Source: Bacillota bacterium (GTDB taxonomy: Bacteria; Bacillota; Clostridia; Peptostreptococcales; Anaerovoracaceae). Taken from it: a DNA stretch of 57,183 nt. The notes beneath the pieces were generated by a model. That model saw only the letters and a program-made list of their open reading frames with translations, made no database searches and had not been told where the DNA came from. The stretch covers positions 1 to 57,183 of the forward strand of contig JANYJS010000069.1 in NCBI GenBank assembly GCA_025361765.1. The letters run 5' to 3'. Shown here one piece after another: positions 25,329 to 33,962 of the stretch; position 1 is the stretch's first letter; every line of letters starts with the position of its first letter. A program made the translations under genes and the position numbers.

Positions 25329-26162
25329 TTAGTAAAGTCTTTTTAATTCTTCTTCGCCAACGCCACCAAAGATATGTTTTTCCTCAGGGAAAGCACCAGT
25401 TCTGACCTCATCTTTAAACTGTTCCAGCGCTTTTACCACTTCTGGGGCCATATTCAAGTATTGCTTAACAAATTTGGGCGTGAATTTTTCAAAAAGTCCC
25501 ATCATATCATGAAAAACAAGAACCTGACCATCGCAATATCTGCCGCCGCCAATGCCAATAGTTGGTATGGTTAATTTTTCAGTAATCAATTTTGCGAGAA
25601 GTTCAGGAACGCATTCCAGCACGATGCCCCATGCTCCCGCATTCTGAAGCGCTAAAGCGTCTTCAAGAACACCTCTTGCTGCTTCTTCACCTTTTCCTTG
25701 TACCTTAAATCCACCCAATTTTGAAACTGTTTGGGGTGTTAGCCCAATATGTCCCATGACCGGAATTCCTGCATCAACAATGGCCTTTACTGTTTCAGCA
25801 ACTTCTCGTCCGCCCTCAAGTTTAATGACATCGCATCTGCCTTCTTTAAGCAGTCTGGTGGCATTGATAATTGCCAGTTCTTTAGACACATTATACGATC
25901 CAAAGGGCATATCACCAACTATAAGGGGATTAGCAGCGCCTAAAACAACAGGTTTAATATGATGAACCATTTGATCCATCGTACAGGCAACTGTAGAATT
26001 ATCTCCCAGTACAGTCATCATCAGTGAATCCCCAACAAGAATAATCTCAATGCCTGCCTTATCAACAAGATAGGCCGTTGGATAATCATATGCGGTCGTC
26101 ATGCTGATTTTAATGCCTTGCTCTTTCATTTCCTGTAATTTTTGTGTTGTCATTTTTGCCAT
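25329..26162 (-). CDS. panB: 3-methyl-2-oxobutanoate hydroxymethyltransferase
   Basis: Interconverts 2-oxoisovalerate + methylene-THF and ketopantoate + THF. 277 residues from the ATG at 26162, which has GGGAGG eight bases upstream; longer versions are not supported. Active-site features are intact: VGDSLMM and VGDMPFGSY (magnesium Asp residues), IKLEGG, and GIVLECVP with the catalytic Glu, plus TIGIGGGRYCDGQVLV. No panC or panD is nearby, unlike most pan operons. The reaction is reversible, so a degradative role is chemically possible. Confidence 0.95.
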   Translation of the reverse strand: MAKMTTQKLQEMKEQGIKISMTTAYDYPTAYLVDKAGIEIILVGDSLMMTVLGDNSTVACTMDQMVHHIKPVVLGAANPLIVGDMPFGSYNVSKELAIINATRLLKEGRCDVIKLEGGREVAETVKAIVDAGIPVMGHIGLTPQTVSKLGGFKVQGKGEEAARGVLEDALALQNAGAWGIVLECVPELLAKLITEKLTIPTIGIGGGRYCDGQVLVFHDMMGLFEKFTPKFVKQYLNMAPEVVKALEQFKDEVRTGAFPEEKHIFGGVGEEELKRLY

Positions 26163-26199
26163 TTTTTCTTCCTCCCAATATTTGCAAAATAAAATATAA

Positions 26200-26994
26200 T
26201 TATTTGTATCCAAGTTTTTTAGAAATCTTATATGCCGTTGCGATAGCAATGGTAGTAAAATCTTTGTTTCTAATTGCCTCAGTATATCTATATTTCGGCA
26301 CAGAAATACTCATTGCGGCTACAGGTTCTCCTGAGTGGTCAAAAATCGGTGCCGCTATGCAGATTAGACCTTCAACGTACTCTTCATCATCCATACAATA
26401 GCAGTTTTTCCGGATTTCATTAAGTTGGTTATCTAATTCCTGGCGACATTTTACAGTTCTAGTCGTATAAGTTTCAAACACGACATCCTTTAGAATGCGA
26501 TCAACGACTTTAGGCTCTGTGAATGCCAAAATAGCCTTACCAAGACCGGTGCAGTAAATTGGAATTCTTTTCCCAATATTAAGTCCAACTTTTATCGTTT
26601 CGTGACTCTCAATTTTATCAATATAGATAATATGATTTTCAAAAAGAACACCCAAATTTATGGTTTCGCCTGCAAGTAAAGCTGCCTCTTCAATGAATGG
26701 CTCTGCTGCTTTTCTCAGGCCTTTTTTATCTACTACGTTATTGCCCATTTCAAATAGCTTGAAGCTATTGGTATACTTTCTATTGATCGGATTTTGATCC
26801 ACATAACCCGAATGTTTCAAGGTTCCAATGAGACGATGCGTGGTGCCTTTATCCATATTAAGTCTTTCGCTAATTTCTCCAAGACTCAGCTCTTGATCCT
26901 GATTAAGCACCTCAAGTATGCTCAGGGCTTTTTCAATAGATCTTACTCTATTACCATTTTCGGACACGGGCATGGGATTAGTATTATTTGTCAT
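26200..26994 (-). CDS. IclR family transcriptional regulator
   Basis: A 264-residue regulator. The N-terminal winged helix-turn-helix (about 15-75: EKALSILEVL, LSLGEISERLNMDKGTTHRL) is followed by an IclR effector domain (about 90-260; CTGLGKAILAF, CIAAPIFDHSGEPVAAMSIS). IclR proteins usually control catabolic operons in answer to small organic acids. Here it is embedded between the channel gene and panB, so it most likely controls its own operon; pantoate, ketopantoate or 2-oxoisovalerate are natural effector guesses. The start is ambiguous between ATG 26994 and GTG 27003, both overlapping the channel gene end. Confidence 0.93.
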   Translation of the reverse strand: MTNNTNPMPVSENGNRVRSIEKALSILEVLNQDQELSLGEISERLNMDKGTTHRLIGTLKHSGYVDQNPINRKYTNSFKLFEMGNNVVDKKGLRKAAEPFIEEAALLAGETINLGVLFENHIIYIDKIESHETIKVGLNIGKRIPIYCTGLGKAILAFTEPKVVDRILKDVVFETYTTRTVKCRQELDNQLNEIRKNCYCMDDEEYVEGLICIAAPIFDHSGEPVAAMSISVPKYRYTEAIRNKDFTTIAIATAYKISKKLGYK

Positions 26995-27844
26995 CCTTCT
27001 CACCGATCCTTAAAGTTTTTTTATAGGAGTACCAATAGGCCATTGCTACAAGTATACCGCCGCCTATAATGTTGCCAAGGGTCACTGGTATGAGATTGTT
27101 TATGAAAAAGCTATTCCAGGTTAATCCATCAAGAGCTTCCTGCGTGATCCCAAGAAGTGATGCAAATTTTTCATTGCCCTTTATGAAAAGCCCCGCGGGT
27201 ATATAGTACATATTGGCAACGCTATGTTCAAATCCTGAGGTTATAAATAACCATATCGGAAAAAAGATGGCCGCTATCTTTCCCGCCATGGTATCAGCGC
27301 CATAAGCCATCCAAACTGCCAGGCAAACCAGCCAATTGCACATAATCCCTAAAAATAAAGCTTGTGTAAAGCTTAAATGCACTTTATAGACAGCTATTTT
27401 CAAGGTTACAGCACCAAGCATATCGGCACCGCTGCCAAAGAGCCCTGAATGGGCCATCATATAAGCAATAAATAAAGAACCAATCAAATTTCCAATATAG
27501 ACAATAGCCCAGTTTCGCAGCATGGTACCTATTGATATTCTCTTATTGAGAACCGCAGCAACCATGAGGGTATTCCCTGTAAAAAGTTCTCCACCTGCCA
27601 GCACGACCAACATTAAGCCTGTGCCAAATATCGCTCCCGCCAAAGCCTTTCCAAGTCCATAGGTAGTCGGCTGAGCAAATAAATTAAAAGCAGCCATATT
27701 GGAACCTTCTGCTGCGAAAGCAATGAAGGCACCAGCTAAAATACCTAGAACCAATAATTTCCCGAATGCGCCTTTTGATTTAATGACGGCGGTATCAATG
27801 GCGACTTGCGTAATCTCTGCTGGGGATAAAGGTTTCTTTTCCAT
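26984..27844 (-). CDS. formate/nitrite transporter family channel (FocA/FdhC type)
   Basis: A 286-residue, six-helix pentameric channel of the FNT family. Visible are EGSNMAAFNLFA, GTGLMLVVLAGGELFTGN, the conserved His region TSGFEHSVANMYYIPAGLF and TLGNIIGGGILVAMAYW. FNT proteins pass formate, nitrite or hydrosulfide. Placement one base after folD and in one operon with fhs points to formate. I chose the ATG at 27844, six bases after AGGAGG, which removes an apparent overlap with folD. Confidence 0.93.
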   Translation of the reverse strand: MEKKPLSPAEITQVAIDTAVIKSKGAFGKLLVLGILAGAFIAFAAEGSNMAAFNLFAQPTTYGLGKALAGAIFGTGLMLVVLAGGELFTGNTLMVAAVLNKRISIGTMLRNWAIVYIGNLIGSLFIAYMMAHSGLFGSGADMLGAVTLKIAVYKVHLSFTQALFLGIMCNWLVCLAVWMAYGADTMAGKIAAIFFPIWLFITSGFEHSVANMYYIPAGLFIKGNEKFASLLGITQEALDGLTWNSFFINNLIPVTLGNIIGGGILVAMAYWYSYKKTLRIGEKDDK

Positions 27845-27845
27845 G

Positions 27846-28721
27846 CTATTCCTCCTGGGATTTTTTATTTTTATGTGTTTGTTGAATTTCAATAGCTTTT
27901 ATCACATTTTGAAGCAAGATCATGGACGTTACAGCGCCTATGCCGCCCGGCACAGGTGTAATCGCAGCACAAACATCAGAAACCGCATCATAATCCACAT
28001 CTCCACACATTTGGTCACCATCAAAATTAATACCGACATCAACAATGCTAGACTGATCTGTGAAAAACCCTTGACCAAAGTACTTTGGCCTACCAACTCC
28101 CGTTACGACCACATCTGCCTGTCTCGTCAAAACAGCCAAATCCTTTGTCTTTGAGTGGCAAATTGTCACTGTTGAATTAGAAGCAAGGAGCATCATGCTT
28201 AACGGCTTACCAAGAACCATGCTGCGATTGACAATCACCACGTTTAATCCGCTGAGTTCATATTCATAAAAATTTAATAGTGCAACAACCGCCAGTGGGG
28301 TACACGGCCCAAGTCCAGTTGTTTCACCAGCGAAAATTTTTACCAAGTTTTCCGGGCTCATACAGTCAATATCTTTCTGTGGATTTATTTTACTTGCTAC
28401 AATTTTCTCGTCTAGATGGGCTGAAAGCGGCCTAAATATAAGGATGCCGTGAATATCTGTGTTTTCATTCAATTTATTTATGACAGCAATTAGGTCGACC
28501 ATAATAGTATTATCGTCCATATTTACCGATTCAACGTCGATTCCGACTTTCTGGCAGTTTTTGAAGACTCTTGTCTCGTAGGCTAAGTCGTCCGGCCTAT
28601 TTCCAACGCGCAAAATAGCAATCTTAGGATTAATCCCTTGATTAATATAATTGTTTACTTTTAATGACAGTTGTTCTTTGAGCTGATCAGCTACTGGCGT
28701 GCCTCTCAATATTTTAGTCAT
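27846..28721 (-). CDS. folD: methylenetetrahydrofolate dehydrogenase / methenyl-THF cyclohydrolase
   Basis: A 291-residue enzyme that oxidises methylene-THF to methenyl-THF and can hydrolyse it to formyl-THF. Motifs are YETRVFKNCQKVGIDVES region, LIFRPLSAHLDEK, CTPLAVVALLNFYEY, VNRSMVLGKPLSMMLLASN and ITPVPGGIGAVTSMIL. The usual substrate-site PLP reads PLS, and the catalytic Lys of the YxxxK motif appears changed (YETRV), which may mean the cyclohydrolase step is left to the adjacent FchA. Start overlaps fchA by four bases. Confidence 0.93.
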   Translation of the reverse strand: MTKILRGTPVADQLKEQLSLKVNNYINQGINPKIAILRVGNRPDDLAYETRVFKNCQKVGIDVESVNMDDNTIMVDLIAVINKLNENTDIHGILIFRPLSAHLDEKIVASKINPQKDIDCMSPENLVKIFAGETTGLGPCTPLAVVALLNFYEYELSGLNVVIVNRSMVLGKPLSMMLLASNSTVTICHSKTKDLAVLTRQADVVVTGVGRPKYFGQGFFTDQSSIVDVGINFDGDQMCGDVDYDAVSDVCAAITPVPGGIGAVTSMILLQNVIKAIEIQQTHKNKKSQEE

Positions 28722-29341
28722 GCTAATTCTCCCACCACATAGGCATAAATCTCATCTGCCATTTTAATCCCTTTTGTTTCAATTTCATTTAACCTAATCG
28801 ACAGCTCGCTTTTAAGCTTCTCATCCTTCATCAGTTTAAGATTGATCAAAACATTGAGCTTTGCTCCTTGTAGAGCTGCTTTACAAAATACAGCGCCAGT
28901 TCCAGCGTCACTAACTGCAAGTCTGCTCCCTTTATAGGCGTATTCTTTAAGTAAAGTTATGGCTTCTACAGCACACTGGGCAATATCTAGGGGAACTAGA
29001 GCCGCGGCAGCCAAAGCAGGCTGCATTACCTTTTCTTTGTAAATCATTTCCTCGGCATCCCTTGCTGGTAAGCCATAAGCTTCCGCAAGAACGCTGAAGG
29101 CTTTAATATCGGCATCAACCAAATGATTAAAACGATCGATTAGTTGGTTTGAATCGACGATTAATGCTTTAATATCCTTTTCTACAGATTCATATTTTTT
29201 CTTGCCTGTGGTAAGATTGCCAACCATACTACCAAGTGCCATTCCCAAAGCACCAACGTAGGCGCAGGCGCTTCCTCCTCCTGGGACTGGTGAAGAGGTA
29301 GCAAGTAATTGGGTGAATTCATAACAGGTTTTTTCAAGCAT
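28718..29341 (-). CDS. fchA: methenyltetrahydrofolate cyclohydrolase (FchA, FTCD_C domain)
   Basis: A 207-residue protein of the formiminotransferase-cyclodeaminase C-terminal family, used in Clostridia as methenyl-THF cyclohydrolase. LLATSSPVPGGGSACAYVGA and LGSMVGNLTTGKKKY near the start are typical. A glycine-fermentation or histidine-degradation cyclodeaminase is a less likely alternative, since fhs and folD flank it. The ATG at 29341 has AGGGGG seven bases upstream and clears the fhs stop by 28 bases. Confidence 0.9.
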   Translation of the reverse strand: MLEKTCYEFTQLLATSSPVPGGGSACAYVGALGMALGSMVGNLTTGKKKYESVEKDIKALIVDSNQLIDRFNHLVDADIKAFSVLAEAYGLPARDAEEMIYKEKVMQPALAAAALVPLDIAQCAVEAITLLKEYAYKGSRLAVSDAGTGAVFCKAALQGAKLNVLINLKLMKDEKLKSELSIRLNEIETKGIKMADEIYAYVVGELA

Positions 29342-29369
29342 AGTTATTCCCCCTCTCATCACAAGTGGA

Positions 29370-31049
29370 TTAAAAAAGTCCGGAAATTTTTCCCGTCGCG
29401 TCAACATCTATAGCTTCAGCTGATGGAACCTTGGGGAGCCCTGGCATAGTCATAATATCTCCAGTGATGACCACTATAAAACCTGCCCCAACCGAGGCTT
29501 TTATGGATTTAACGCTGATGCGAAAGTTTGTTGGCCTACCAAGTTTACTGGCGTCATCAGATAAAGAATACTGGGTCTTAGCCATACAAATTGGAAGGCT
29601 TCCGTATCCAAGTGCTTCAATATCATCGATCTGTTTTTCAGCATTACCAACATAATCAACGCCATCTGCGCCATATATTTTTGTTGCAATAGCTGAAATT
29701 TTATCTCGGATGTTGAGGCTTTCATCATAAGCAAACCTAAAATCACGCTCACCTCTTTCGATTACAGCTACCACTTCTTCAGCCAGTTCCTTGCCTCCAG
29801 CACCGCCTTTTGCCCAAACTTCGGATAAAATAACGCTAACGCCTAATTCTTTACATTTGCTTTCAATATAAGCCAGTTCATCTTCAGTGTCTAAAGGAAA
29901 TCTGTTTATAGCAACGACGGCTGGTAATCCAAAGACGTTTTTTATGTTATGGACATGCTTTAATAAGTTTTCTATGCCTCGGCTTATCGCTTCAATATTT
30001 TCCGTGCCAAGATCCGCTTTTGCCACGCCTCCATGAAGTTTAAGTGCTCTAGCAGTGGCAACTATGACTACTGCATCTGGACGCAAACCACTTTGTCTGC
30101 ATTTGATGTCGATGAATTTCTCTGCCCCCAGATCCGCACCAAATCCAGCCTCTGTCACGACATAATCACCGAGCTTCAAAGCCAGTCTTGTAGCCATTAA
30201 GCTATTGCATCCATGGGCAATGTTGGCAAATGGACCACCATGTATGAACGCTGGTGTCTGCTCCAAAGTTTGAACCAGATTGGGCTTTAAGGCATCTTTA
30301 AGTAAGGCTGCTACAGCACCTTGAGCTTTGATATCGGCTACCGTAATGGGCTTTCCTTCAAAACTGTAGGCTAATATAATTCTGGCTACTTTTGATTTTA
30401 AATCATCTAAATCTTTGGAGAGGCAAAGAACCGCCATGATCTCTGAAGCAACTGTAATGTCAAAGCCATCTTCTCTTGGTGTTCCATTCGCCTTTCCGCC
30501 AAGGCCATTGACCATATCTCTAAGCTGTCTATCATTCATATCCATACATCTTTTCCAAACAATTCTACGAACATCGATTCCGAGTTTGTTGCCTTGTTGA
30601 ATATGATTGTCAAGCAGTGCAGCAATCAAATTATTTGCTGTAGTAACTGCATGAATATCTCCAGTGAAATGAAGATTGATATCCTCCATCGGAATCACCT
30701 GCGCATAGCCGCCTCCAGCTGCACCACCTTTAACGCCAAACACTGGGCCTAATGAAGGCTCCCGAAGAGCAATCACGGCTTTCTTACCTATGTAGCTAAG
30801 TGCATCGCCCAGCCCAACAGTCGTAGTGGTTTTGCCTTCTCCCGCTGGCGTTGGTGTGATGGCGGTCACTAAAATGAGTTTTCCATTTGGCTTATCCTTA
30901 TAGTGATCCATGATGTTATAATCAATTTTAGCCTTATATCTGCCATAACATTCTAAAAACTCTTCGTTAATATTTAATTTTTGTGCTATTTTAGTAATCA
31001 GTTCTGGTTTTGCTTCCTGGGCAATATCAATATCACTTTTAAAACTCAT
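29370..31049 (-). CDS. fhs: formate-tetrahydrofolate ligase
   Basis: A 559-residue enzyme (family about 556) interconverting formate + ATP + THF and formyl-THF + ADP + Pi. The P-loop [40 protein letters not shown] and [16 protein letters not shown] are intact. In acetogens it uses ATP to activate formate; in purine and amino-acid fermenters it runs backwards to gain ATP. No acsABCDE or metF genes are present, which favours the fermentative, ATP-yielding direction here. First gene of the operon, ATG with AGGAGG five bases upstream. Confidence 0.97.
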   Translation of the reverse strand: MSFKSDIDIAQEAKPELITKIAQKLNINEEFLECYGRYKAKIDYNIMDHYKDKPNGKLILVTAITPTPAGEGKTTTTVGLGDALSYIGKKAVIALREPSLGPVFGVKGGAAGGGYAQVIPMEDINLHFTGDIHAVTTANNLIAALLDNHIQQGNKLGIDVRRIVWKRCMDMNDRQLRDMVNGLGGKANGTPREDGFDITVASEIMAVLCLSKDLDDLKSKVARIILAYSFEGKPITVADIKAQGAVAALLKDALKPNLVQTLEQTPAFIHGGPFANIAHGCNSLMATRLALKLGDYVVTEAGFGADLGAEKFIDIKCRQSGLRPDAVVIVATARALKLHGGVAKADLGTENIEAISRGIENLLKHVHNIKNVFGLPAVVAINRFPLDTEDELAYIESKCKELGVSVILSEVWAKGGAGGKELAEEVVAVIERGERDFRFAYDESLNIRDKISAIATKIYGADGVDYVGNAEKQIDDIEALGYGSLPICMAKTQYSLSDDASKLGRPTNFRISVKSIKASVGAGFIVVITGDIMTMPGLPKVPSAEAIDVDATGKISGLF

Positions 31050-31076
31050 TATAGCCTCCTAGTATAATTATAATAA

Positions 31077-31139
31077 AAAATAACCTCACGTTTCGCATTG
31101 TGAAATCATGTTTCGTAATGCGAACTATAAGGTTATTTT
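31077..31139 (-). promoter_or_regulatory. twin palindromes within a terminator-like hairpin before fhs
   Basis: Two 15-bp imperfect palindromes, TTTCGCATTGTGAAA (31091-31105) and TTTCGTAATGCGAAC (31111-31125), have centres 20 bp apart. They fit the general shape of IclR-family operators. The whole segment is also a three-step hairpin: AAAATAACCT/AGGTTATTTT outer stem (31077-31086 / 31130-31139), TTCGCATT/AATGCGAA middle stem, and GAAA/TTTC tip. On the minus strand it is followed by a run of six T before the fhs ribosome site. It could be operator, attenuator, terminator of the upstream RNA, or more than one of these. Confidence 0.7.
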
Positions 31140-31162
31140 ATATGATTTATTATTAAAGTCAA
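31135..31162 (-). promoter_or_regulatory. probable promoter of the fhs operon
   Basis: On the minus strand TTGACT (31157-31162), a 16-base spacer, and TAAAAT (31135-31140). Transcription would begin near 31128, immediately before the twin palindromes, so a bound repressor would block it. Confidence 0.6.
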
Positions 31163-31320
31163 TACTATTAATATATCCCGGGGTGCCGTCTGATTCAATA
31201 ATTCACTCCCTATCTTTGATAGGTGGGTACCCTATTTCTCACCGCTGTCTCCCGCACAATGGCGGTCCCGCATTAGTTTTGAAAACCCGGATTCCCGTGA
31301 ATAATCTGTAGGTTAAATCA
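31160..31320 (-). ncRNA. ssrS: probable 6S RNA
   Basis: An intergenic stretch of about 160 bases with GC-rich blocks unlike the AT-rich surroundings. On the minus strand, ATCCGGGT (about 31286-31293) can pair with ACCCCGGGAT (about 31174-31183) as a closing stem. Inside lie ACCGC/GCGGT, a CCTATC-AAA-GATAGG hairpin that competes with an ATAGG/CCTAT pairing, and unpaired GTGCGGGAGACA. The order resembles bacterial 6S RNA, and the 3' part GACGGCACCCCGGGA echoes the E. coli 3' end. Ends are approximate. No reading frame fits. Covariance search is needed to settle it. Confidence 0.5.
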
Positions 31321-31383
31321 TAGAATCATAACGCACACTCTAGGATTGTTTATTGTGCTATATGCTAAAATATGAAGGATATT

Positions 31384-32112
31384 TTAGTCTTCAGAAAGAT
31401 CAACAGTGCAATTATGATGGACCTTCTGAACATCATCATTTTCTTCAAGGGCAGCGATCATCTTTTTGAGCGCTTTGATATCGAAATCGTTGGTTGGTGT
31501 AATTTCAAGAGAAGGAACCAATTCAACATCCGCATCGACAAATTCATAGCCAGCATTCTTTAAGGCCTCGGAGACATCATCAAAGGCTTCAGGCGATGTG
31601 AGAATATCAAAGCTGTCTTCATGAACAATCATATCTTCCATGCCGGCTTCAAGAGCGGCTTCCATAAGCGTATCCTCTACAATGTCATCTGTTTTTTCTA
31701 TTATGATAACGCCTTTCTTATCGAACATATAGGAGACGCACCCTATGGCCCCAAGATTTCCGCCATATTTGTCAAAAGCATGCTTGACTGCAGCAGTGCT
31801 TCTATTTCTATTATCAGTTAGCACATCAACTATGACCGCTACGCCACCAGCGCCATAACCTTCAAAGGTGTTTTCTTCATAAATCTCGCCCGCTAATTCT
31901 CCAGTACCTTTCTTAATCGATCTTGCAATATTGTCATTAGGCATATTGATTGCCTTGGCTTTGTCGATAGCATGCTTAAGCGTCATATTATAAGACGGAT
32001 CTCCGCCACCTTTTGCAGCTACAGTTATTGCTCTTGCATATTTTGTGAAAACCTGAGCTCTTTTTGAGTCTTGAGATGCTTTCCGATTCGCTATAGTACC
32101 ATGTCTTCCCAT
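31384..32112 (-). CDS. YebC/PmpR family protein
   Basis: A 242-residue conserved protein of the TACO1/YebC family, variously reported as a transcription regulator and as a factor easing ribosome stalling. The N-terminal block MGRHGTIANRKASQDSKRAQ and GGDPSYNMTLKHAIDKAKA then MPNDNIARSIKKGTGE are standard; GPGGVA-like GYGAGGVAVIVDVLTDN follows. Start ATG after TAGGAG. Its stop lies close to the presumed 6S RNA start. Confidence 0.95.
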   Translation of the reverse strand: MGRHGTIANRKASQDSKRAQVFTKYARAITVAAKGGGDPSYNMTLKHAIDKAKAINMPNDNIARSIKKGTGELAGEIYEENTFEGYGAGGVAVIVDVLTDNRNRSTAAVKHAFDKYGGNLGAIGCVSYMFDKKGVIIIEKTDDIVEDTLMEAALEAGMEDMIVHEDSFDILTSPEAFDDVSEALKNAGYEFVDADVELVPSLEITPTNDFDIKALKKMIAALEENDDVQKVHHNCTVDLSED

Positions 32113-32184
32113 AAAATATATCTCCTAACAATTTCTAATTGATGTCATTATACCACACATGCTCGCTTACTAACAGCTATTAAC

Positions 32185-33543
32185 CTAGTTTTTCATAGAA
32201 TGAATTGGTGCCGGAATACGGCCTCCCCTATCAATAAAAGCCTTGCAGGAAAATTTGTTGACAGACATAATTGGTGCTGTGCCCAGCAGACCCCCAAATT
32301 CGACCTCGTCGCCAACTTTTTTGCCGATGACAGGTATGATTCTGACCGCAGTAGTTTTGTTGTTTATAACGCCAATAGCAGCCTCGTCAGCTATAATGCC
32401 AGAAATAGTTTCGGCGCTGGTATCACCAGGAACTGCAATCATATCGAGACCTACAGAGCATACACAGGTCATAGCCTCAAGCTTTTCAAGAGTCAGTGCT
32501 CCGCATTTAACCGCGGCAATCATCCCTTCATCCTCACTGACCGGTATAAACGCACCGCTTAGTCCCCCTACATGGGAAGAAGCCATGACTCCGCCCTTTT
32601 TAACAGCATCGTTGAGAAGCGCCAAAGCCGCAGTCGTACCTGGCGCACCAGTGACCTCAAGGCCCATTTCTTCTAATATTCTGGCGATACTATCACCAAC
32701 CGCCGGTGTAGGCGCGAGAGACAAGTCGACGATTCCAAATGGTACACCCAGTCGCTTAGAAGCTTCATTGGCAACCAGTTGGCCCATTCGGGTTATTTTA
32801 AAGGCTGTTTTCTTTATGGTCTCGGCTACGACATCAAAGGGCTGTCCTTTGCAATCCTCAAGGGCTATTTTGATAGCTCCGGGTCCGCTTACCCCAACGT
32901 TAATAACACAATCGGGTTCCCCTATGCCATGAAACGCACCTGCCATAAACGGATTATCTTCCACTGCATTAGCAAAAACAACCAATTTAGCGCAACCTAT
33001 GCTATTTCGGTCTGCCGTCAAATTAGCCGTTTCCAGTATGATTTTTCCCATTTGCTTAACTGCATCCATATTAATGCCCGTTTTGCTCGACCCCACATTG
33101 ATCGAGGAGCAGACACGCGTAGTAGCAGAAAGCGCTTCTGGTATAGATCGAATTAAAATATCATCACCTATTGTATATCCCTTATGGACAAGGGCCGAAA
33201 ATCCTCCAATAAAGTTGACGCCCGTCTCCTGAGCTGCTTTTTCCATGATTTCAGCATATTTTAAGTAGTGCTGATCGCCGGATGCCTGCGCAATCAAAGA
33301 CATAGGTGTAACGGAAATGCGCTTATTAATGATTGGTATCCCATATTCCTTTTCAATATTCTCCCCAACGCGAACCAGATGCTCCGCTTTGGATGTAATC
33401 TTATCGTATATGCGTTTACAGGCGTTGTAGCTCGAACTATCGATACAGTCAAGCAAGGATATCCCCATGGTGATGGTTCTGATATCCAGCTTTTCTCTCT
33501 CAATCATTGAAATGGTCTTTAAGATCGTTTCATAATTATACAT
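32185..33543 (-). CDS. UPF0210 (PFL-like, DUF711) family protein
   Basis: A 452-residue protein of a widely conserved family with a fold related to pyruvate formate-lyase but without the glycyl-radical loop. Visible are [53 protein letters not shown] and [13 protein letters not shown]. Function unknown. It is almost always paired, as here, with a small ACT-domain gene (12 bases upstream), which suggests a metabolite-controlled partnership. Confidence 0.92.
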   Translation of the reverse strand: MYNYETILKTISMIEREKLDIRTITMGISLLDCIDSSSYNACKRIYDKITSKAEHLVRVGENIEKEYGIPIINKRISVTPMSLIAQASGDQHYLKYAEIMEKAAQETGVNFIGGFSALVHKGYTIGDDILIRSIPEALSATTRVCSSINVGSSKTGINMDAVKQMGKIILETANLTADRNSIGCAKLVVFANAVEDNPFMAGAFHGIGEPDCVINVGVSGPGAIKIALEDCKGQPFDVVAETIKKTAFKITRMGQLVANEASKRLGVPFGIVDLSLAPTPAVGDSIARILEEMGLEVTGAPGTTAALALLNDAVKKGGVMASSHVGGLSGAFIPVSEDEGMIAAVKCGALTLEKLEAMTCVCSVGLDMIAVPGDTSAETISGIIADEAAIGVINNKTTAVRIIPVIGKKVGDEVEFGGLLGTAPIMSVNKFSCKAFIDRGGRIPAPIHSMKN

Positions 33544-33555
33544 AATTAGATTCTC

Positions 33556-33825
33556 CTAAACTTGATGCATAGAATTAAAAATGTCTTCGTGCTGAATGCG
33601 TGCTGATAATCCAATCTCTATGCCCTTCTTTTCAAGTTCAGACTGCAGTTCTTCAAAAATAACGGTACTGTTTTCAATATCGACAATCATTACCATTGAG
33701 AAAAAATCCTGCATGATTGTTTGACTGATATCCAAAATATTGACACTATATTTCGCTAAAACCGAGGTAATATTAAAAATAATACCTATTTTGTCTTTTC
33801 CTAAAACTGTAATAACCGCTCTCAT
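33556..33825 (-). CDS. small ACT-domain protein (UPF0237)
   Basis: An 89-residue single ACT domain: MRAVITVLGKDKIGIIFNIT, then SVNILDISQTIMQDFFSMVM. ACT domains bind amino acids or similar ligands. It probably forms a complex or operon-level pair with the following UPF0210 protein. ATG with AGGAGG nine bases upstream. Confidence 0.93.
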   Translation of the reverse strand: MRAVITVLGKDKIGIIFNITSVLAKYSVNILDISQTIMQDFFSMVMIVDIENSTVIFEELQSELEKKGIEIGLSARIQHEDIFNSMHQV

Positions 33826-33891
33826 TTTCTATTCCTCCTAGTGCATAATTTGGTTGACTACTTATTTATATTTTATTATTTGGTTGATTTC

Positions 33892-33949
33892 TTCTTTACA
33901 GTTACTGATTTGATTCATTTTTTCTTTACAGTTACTAATTTGATTCATT
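33892..33949. repeat. 30-bp tandem repeat after the activase gene
   Basis: TTCTTTACAGTTACTRATTTGATTCATT occurs at 33892 and 33922 with one mismatch. Upstream, TTTGGTTGA also occurs twice (about 33849 and 33880). The 137-base spacer between the activase stop and the ACT gene is thus mainly repeated sequence. Confidence 0.8.
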
Positions 33950-33962
33950 CGTTCGTTGATAT

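Noticed and set aside
24358-26162. panB-panE as an ordinary pantothenate biosynthesis operon
   Set aside because: panC and panD are missing, and the neighbours (formate channel, Fhs, ferredoxin oxidoreductase, M20 hydrolase, IclR) fit degradation better. It remains the main alternative.
26984-27844. FNT protein as a nitrite or hydrosulfide channel
   Set aside because: No nitrite or sulfite reductase genes are near; the operon makes or uses formate, so formate is the simpler assignment.
29370-31049. fhs-fchA-folD as the methyl branch of the Wood-Ljungdahl pathway
   Set aside because: No metF/metV, acsABCDE or formate dehydrogenase genes are present, and the operon continues into panB, panE and a 2-oxoacid oxidoreductase. 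Acetogenesis is not excluded for the organism but is not what this operon shows.
31108-31311. Plus-strand open frame of 67 codons upstream of fhs
   Set aside because: It runs over the structured RNA region and the twin palindromes, has no ribosome site and no recognisable protein motif.
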